DNA of 64,000 nucleotides from NCBI RefSeq assembly GCF_043290135.1, contig NC_134707.1, positions 140,927,319-140,991,318 of the forward strand, read 5' to 3'. Source of the stretch: Rhipicephalus microplus. Its lineage: Eukaryota; Arthropoda; Arachnida; Ixodida; Ixodidae. The position numbers were made by a program, and so were the translations under genes. Below, piece by piece: positions 60,107-64,000 of the stretch (within the stretch, counting starts at the first letter, position 1; every line of letters begins with the position of its first letter). The notes beneath the pieces are model-generated. The model was not told the origin of the DNA and did not search any database. It worked only from the letters and a program-made list of their open reading frames with translations.

Positions 60107-62451
60107 GGTTGTGGAGTTTCAAGTTGTGGAATTTATAGGTGTGGAGTTTCTAGTTGTGGAGTTTCTGGTTTTCGGGTTTCTAGTTACGGAGTTTCTAGTA
60201 GTGGAGTTTCTAGTTGTGGAGCTTTTAGTTGAGGAGTCTCTAGTAGTAGGGTCTCTAGTTGTTGAGCCTCTAGTTGTGGAAGTTCTAGTTGTGGAGTTTC
60301 TAGTGGCGCAGTTTCTAGTTGCAGAGTTTCTAGTTGCGGAGTTTTCTAGTTGTGGAGATTCTAGTGGCGGAGTTTCTAGTTGCGGAGTTTCAAGTTGTGG
60401 AGTTTCTCGTTGTGGAGTTTCTAGTTGTGGAGTTTCTAGTTGCGGAGTTTCTAGTTGTGGAGTTTCTAGTTGTGGAGTTTCTAATAGTTGAGTTTCTAGT
60501 TGTCGAGTTTCTAGTTGCGAAGTCTAAAGTCGTGGAGTTTCTAGTTGCGGAATTTCTAGTTGCGGAGTTTTCTATATGCGGAGTCTGTAGTTGTGGAGTT
60601 GCTAGTTGTGGGATTTCTAGTTGTGGAGTCTCTAGTTGCGGAGTGAGTTTCTAGCTGCGGAGTTTCTGGTTGTGGAGTTTCTAGTTGCGGAGTCAGTAGT
60701 TGTGGAGTTTCTAGTTGTGGATTTTCTAGCTGTGGAGTTTCTAGTTGCGGAGTTTCTAGTTGCAGAGTTTCTAGTTGTGGATTTTCTAGCTGTGAAATTT
60801 CTGGTTGCAGAGTTTTTAGTTGCGGTGTTTCTAGTTGTGGAGTTTCTACTTGTTGAGTTTCTAGTTGCCGAGTTCTTAATTGCGAAGTCTCAAGTTGTAG
60901 AGTTTCTAGCTGTGTAGTTTCTAGTTGCGGAGTTTCTAGTTGCGGAGTTTCTAGTTGTGGAGTTCTTAGTTGTGGAGTCTCTAGTTGTGGAGTTACTAGT
61001 TGTGGAGTGTCTACTTGTGGAGTTTCTAGTTGTGGAGTATCTAGTTGCGGAGTCACTAATTGTGCAGTCTCTAGTTTTGGAGTCTCTAGTTGTGGAGTTT
61101 CTGGTTGTGGAGTTTTTAGTTGTGAAATTTCTAGCTGTGGAGATTCTAGTTGCGGAGTTTCTAGTTGCAGAGTTTCTAGTTGTGGAGTTTCTAGTTGTGG
61201 AGTATTAGTTGTGGAGTTTAAAATTGTGGAATTTATAGGTGTGGAGTTTCTAGTTGTGGAGTTTCTTGTTGCAGGTTCGTAGTTGTGGAGTTTCTAGTTG
61301 TCGAGTTTCTAGTTGTGGAGTTTCTAGTTGTGGAGTTTCTAGTTGCGAAGTCTCAAGTTGTGGAGTTTCTAGTTGTGGAGTTTCAAGTTGTGGAGCTTCT
61401 AGTTGCGGGGTTCGTAGTTGTGGGGTTCGTAGTTGTGGAGTTTCTAGTTGCGGAGTTTTTAGTTGCGGAGTTTCTAGTTGTGAAGTTTCTAGTTGTGGAG
61501 TTTCTAGTGTTTGAATTTCTAGTTGCCGAGTTCTTTAGTTGCGAAGTCTCAAGTTGTTAGAGTTTCTAGCTGTGAAGTTTCTAGTTGCGGAGTTTTTAGT
61601 TGCGGAGTTTCTAGTTGTGGAGTTTTTAGTTGAGGAGGCTCTAGTTGTGGAGTCTCTAGTTGTGGAGTTTCTAGTTGTGGAGTGTCTACTTGTGGAGTTT
61701 CTAGTTGTGGAGTTTCTAGTTGTGGAGTTTCTAGTCGTGGAGTCTGTAGTTGTGGAGTAGCTATTTGTTGGGTTTCAAGTTATGGAGTTTCTGGCTGTGG
61801 AGTTTCTAGTTGTGGAGTTTCTAGTCGTTGAGTTTCTAGCTGTGGAGTTTCTAGTTGCGGAGCTTCTAGTTAGGGAGTTTCTAGTTGGGGAGTTTCTAGT
61901 TGTGGATTTTGTAGTTGTGGGGTATATAGTTGTGGTGTTGCAAGTTGTGGAGTTTCTAGTTGCGGAGTTTCTAGTTGCAGAGTTTCTAGTTCCGGTGTTT
62001 TCTAGTTGTGGAGTTTCTAGTTGCGGAGTTTCTAGTTGTGGAGCTTCAAGTTGTGGAGTTTCTCGTTGTGGAGTTTCTAGTTGTGGAGTTTGTAGTTGTG
62101 GAGTATCTAGTTGTGGACTTTCAAGTTGTGGAGTTTCTAGTTGTAGAGTTTCTAGTTGCGGAGTTTTCTAGTTGGGGAGTCTGTAGTTGTGGAGTTTCTA
62201 GTTGTGGAATTTCTAGTTGTGGAGTCCCTAGTTACGGAGTGAGTTTCTAGTTGCGGAGTTTCTGGTTGTGGAGTTTCTAGTTGCGGAGTCAGTAGTTGTG
62301 GGGTTTCTAGTTGTGGAGTTTCTAGTTGTAGATTTTCTAGCTGTGGAGTTTCTTTTTGCGGAGTTTCTAGTTGCGGTGTTTCTAGTTGTGGAGTTTCTAG
62401 TTGTTGAGTTTCTAGTTGCCGAGTTCTTTAGTTGCGAAGTCTCAAGTTGTA
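60107..62451. repeat. Rearranged array segment without anchor
   Basis: Only 15-mers are present, but in a patchwork order. A gtggaatttataggtg stretch is at 60126. The 19-bp unit gagtgagtttc appears in new contexts (about 60640 after ttgcg, 62238 after ttacg). A truncated B-like part spans 60.7-61.2 kb, and a shortened join at about 61265 reads cttgttgcaggttcg. A frame open from a true ATG runs 61782-62171 (129 codons); it is still plain repeat sequence. I see nothing here other than array. Confidence 0.75.
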
Positions 62452-64000
62452 GAGTTTCTAGTTGTGGAGTGTCTACTTGTGGAGTTTCTAGTTGTGGAGT
62501 TTCTATTTGTAGTTTTTAGTTTTCGAGTTTGTAGTTGTGGATTTTCTAGTTGCAGAGTTCCTAGTTTTGGAGTATCTAGTTGCGGAGTCTCTAATTGTGC
62601 AGTCTCTAGTTTTGGAGTCTCTAGTTGTGGAGTTTCTGGTTGTGGAGTGTATAAATGTGGAATTCCTAGCTGTGGAGATTCTAGTTGCGGAGAGTCTGGT
62701 GGCGGAGTTTCTAGTTGTGGAGTTTCTAGTTGTGGAGTTTTAGTTGCGGAGTTTAAAGTTGTGGAATTTATAGGTGTGGAGTTTCTAGTTGTGGAGTTTC
62801 TAGTTGTGAGGTTCGTAGTTGTGGAGTTTCTAGTTGTGGAGTTTCTAGTTGTGAGGTTCGTAGTTGTGGAGTTTCTAGTTGTCGAGTTTCTAGTTGTGGA
62901 GTCTCTAGTTGTGGAGTTTCTAGTTGTGGAGTTTCTAGTTGCGAAGTCTCAAGTTGTGGAGTTTCTAGTTGTGGAGTTTCTAGTCATGGAGCTTCTAGTT
63001 GTGGGGTTCCTAGTTGTGGGGTTCGTAGTTGTGGAGTTTCTAGTTGCGGAGTTTCTCGTTGTGAATTCTCAAGTTGTGGAGTTTCTAGTTGTGGAGTTTC
63101 TAGTTGTGGAGCTTGTAGTTGTGGAGCTTCTAGTTGCGGAATTTGTAGTTGTGGAATATATAGTTGTGGTGTTTCAAGTTGTAGAGTTTCTAGTGGCGGA
63201 GTTTCTAGTTGCAGAGTTTCTAGCTGTGGAGTTTCTAGTTGCGGAGTTTCTAGTTGTGGAGTTTTTAGTTGTGGAGTCTCTAGTTGTGGAGTTTCTAGTT
63301 GTGGAGTGTCTACTTGTGGAGTTTCTAGTTGTGGAGTTTCTATTTGTAGTTTTTAGTTTTCGAGTTTGTAGTTGTGGATTTTCTAGTTGCAGAGTTCCTA
63401 GTTTTGGAGTATCTAGTTGCGGAGTCTCTAATTGTGCAGTCTCTAGTTTTGGAGTCTCTAGTTGTGGAGTTTCTGGTTGTGGAGTTTATAAATGTGGAAT
63501 TCCTAGCTGTGGAGATTCTAGTTGCGAAGAGTCTGGTGGCGGAGTTTCTAGTTCTGGAGCTTCTAGTTGTGGAGTCTGTAGTTGTGGAATTTGTAGTTGC
63601 ATAGTTTCTAGTTGTGGAGTTTCTAGTTGTGGAGTTTTAGTTGCGGAGTTTAAAGTTGTGGAATTTATAGGTGTGGAGTTTCTAGTTGTGGAGTTTCTAG
63701 TTGTGAGGTTCGTAGTTGTGGAGTTTCTAGTTGTGGAGTTTCTAGTTGTGAGGTTCGTAGTTGTGGAGTTTCTAGTTGTCGAGTTCCTAGTTGTGGAGTC
63801 TCTAGTTGTGGAGTTTCTAGTTGTGGAGTTTCTAGTTGCGAAGTCTCAAGTTGTGGAGTTTCTAGTTGTGGAGTTTCTAGTTGTGGAGCTTCTAGTTGTG
63901 GGGTTCCTAGTTGTGGGGTTCGTAGTTGTGGAGTTTCTAGTTGCGGAGTTTCTCGTTGTGAATTCTCAAGTTGTGGAGTTTCTAGTTGTGGAGTTTCTAG
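62452..64000. repeat. Local duplication at an 837 to 897-bp offset, running off the window
   Basis: 62452 onward matches 63289 onward at an offset of 837 bp (block B marker at 62509 and 63346). The second copy has an extra 60 bp near 63555-63610 (gttctggagcttc through gttgcatag), after which the offset is 897 bp (gtttaaag at 62751 and 63648; gtgaattctcaag at 63061 and 63958) to the last base. The second copy is cut by the window edge, so the array continues to the right. Confidence 0.87.

Larger units (their letters stand above)
1..64000. repeat. 15-bp satellite array filling the whole window
   Basis: Every line of the window is built from a 15-bp unit, consensus TTTCTAGTTGTGGAG, in one orientation. 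The consensus unit has 7 T, 5 G, 2 A and 1 C, so the + strand is strongly T/G-rich and C-poor. Common variants change ttgTGgag to ttgCGgag or ttgCAgag, tttctag to ttcgtag or tttgtag, and gagttt to gagtct, gatttt or gagctt. Most units are exactly 15 bp. Rare 14-, 16- and 19-bp units recur at fixed landmarks. No unique flank is seen at either edge: base 1 lies in the same context as base 4092, and the last ~100 bases match 63.0-63.1 kb. I recognise no known satellite family by name. The size and hierarchy suggest eukaryotic satellite DNA; that part is inference. Confidence 0.98.
54301..64000. repeat. Higher-order repeat unit U11 (long, unbounded at the window edge)
   Basis: The first ~1.45 kb is standard, with the antisense block at 55212-55568. 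After gtgtag (55776) it takes a longer version of block B, 709 bp to gttttag at 56485. This whole section is then tandemly duplicated with a 2,175-bp period (55738-60087). Variants found only here include aaatgtggaattcctag (about 56340, 58515, 62652, 63489), gagagtctggtggcgg and gttgtcccgtttc (57783, 59958). Beyond 60.1 kb the order is shuffled. No further anchor occurs before the right edge, at least 9.6 kb after the last one. Confidence 0.8.

Noticed and set aside
61782..62171. 129-codon frame with a genuine ATG start
   Set aside because: The ATG comes from a single change (ttatgg for ttgtgg) in an ordinary unit, and the rest is plain array. Similar isolated ATGs occur at 31831, 37101 and 49453.
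1..64000. CRISPR array
   Set aside because: The repeats are 15 bp and directly adjacent, with no unique spacers, leader or cas genes.
1..64000. Telomeric repeat because of the T/G-rich strand
   Set aside because: The 15-bp unit with CTAG does not resemble known telomere repeats, and higher-order structure of this kind is not telomeric.
1..64000. tRNA, rRNA or other structured RNA genes
   Set aside because: The strand is T/G-rich with almost no self-complementary segments beyond CTAG and TCCGGA. No cloverleaf or rRNA motif is visible.
1..64000. Functional centromere
   Set aside because: Size and hierarchy would fit, but no CENP-B-box-like 17-mer was seen, and satellite identity alone does not show centromere function. 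CENP-A mapping would decide.
1..64000. Bacterial or phage origin
   Set aside because: No gene-dense stretch, ribosome-binding pattern or operon is present. CTAG, which is usually rare in bacterial genomes, occurs in most units, and an uninterrupted 64-kb satellite is not known to me in bacteria.

Overview
The whole 64,000-base window is one uninterrupted tandem array of a 15-bp unit, consensus TTTCTAGTTGTGGAG on the + strand, about 4,200-4,300 copies by length. I found no unique-sequence DNA, and both window edges lie inside the array, so its true size is unknown but exceeds 64 kb. I find no protein gene, RNA gene, mobile element, CRISPR array or promoter that I can support. An array this long with nested higher-order repeats points to eukaryotic satellite or minisatellite DNA, probably heterochromatic. 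The species cannot be read from the sequence. Frequent CG/TG/CA alternation at fixed unit positions hints at a genome with CpG methylation.

The many long open frames follow from the unit length. 15 bp is exactly five codons, so each strand has two endlessly open frames and one with a TAG stop in every unit (from CTAG). The + frames read FLVVE, SSCGV and F-stop-LWS; the - frames read TPQLE, NSTTR and LHN-stop-K. Almost all of these frames lack ATG and open on GTG or TTG. Conserved 14-, 16- and 19-bp odd units shift the frame at the same landmarks in copy after copy. This argues against protein-level selection.

Above the 15-mer is a higher-order layer. Eleven copies of a landmark (tttccatttgtgttgttt) divide the array into units U1-U11: 23-4113, 4114-10344, 10345-15298, 15299-22448, 22449-26510, 26511-29534, 29535-37774, 37775-44893, 44894-50313, 50314-54300 and 54301 to the right edge. 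Spacings run from 3,024 to 8,240 bp. The basic order of variants is that of U1 (4,091 bp). Longer units arose by internal tandem duplication or by carrying an extra block of about 614 bp (block B) present only in U2, U7 and U11.

Above that is a superblock: about 10 kb (5.0-15.1 kb) recurs at 32.5-42.7 kb, 27.4-27.7 kb downstream, sharing private variants such as an 8-T run. Several tandem duplications look very recent: 15.9-19.6 kb (period 1,849), 23.8-29.9 kb (3,024), 29.9-34.2 kb (2,206), 40.9-43.5 kb (1,298), 43.2-44.8 kb (782) and 55.7-60.1 kb (2,175). The last ~4 kb (60.1-64.0 kb) is the most rearranged part and lacks the anchor. The layout is that of an array evolving by unequal exchange and segmental amplification, not a set of cooperating genes.
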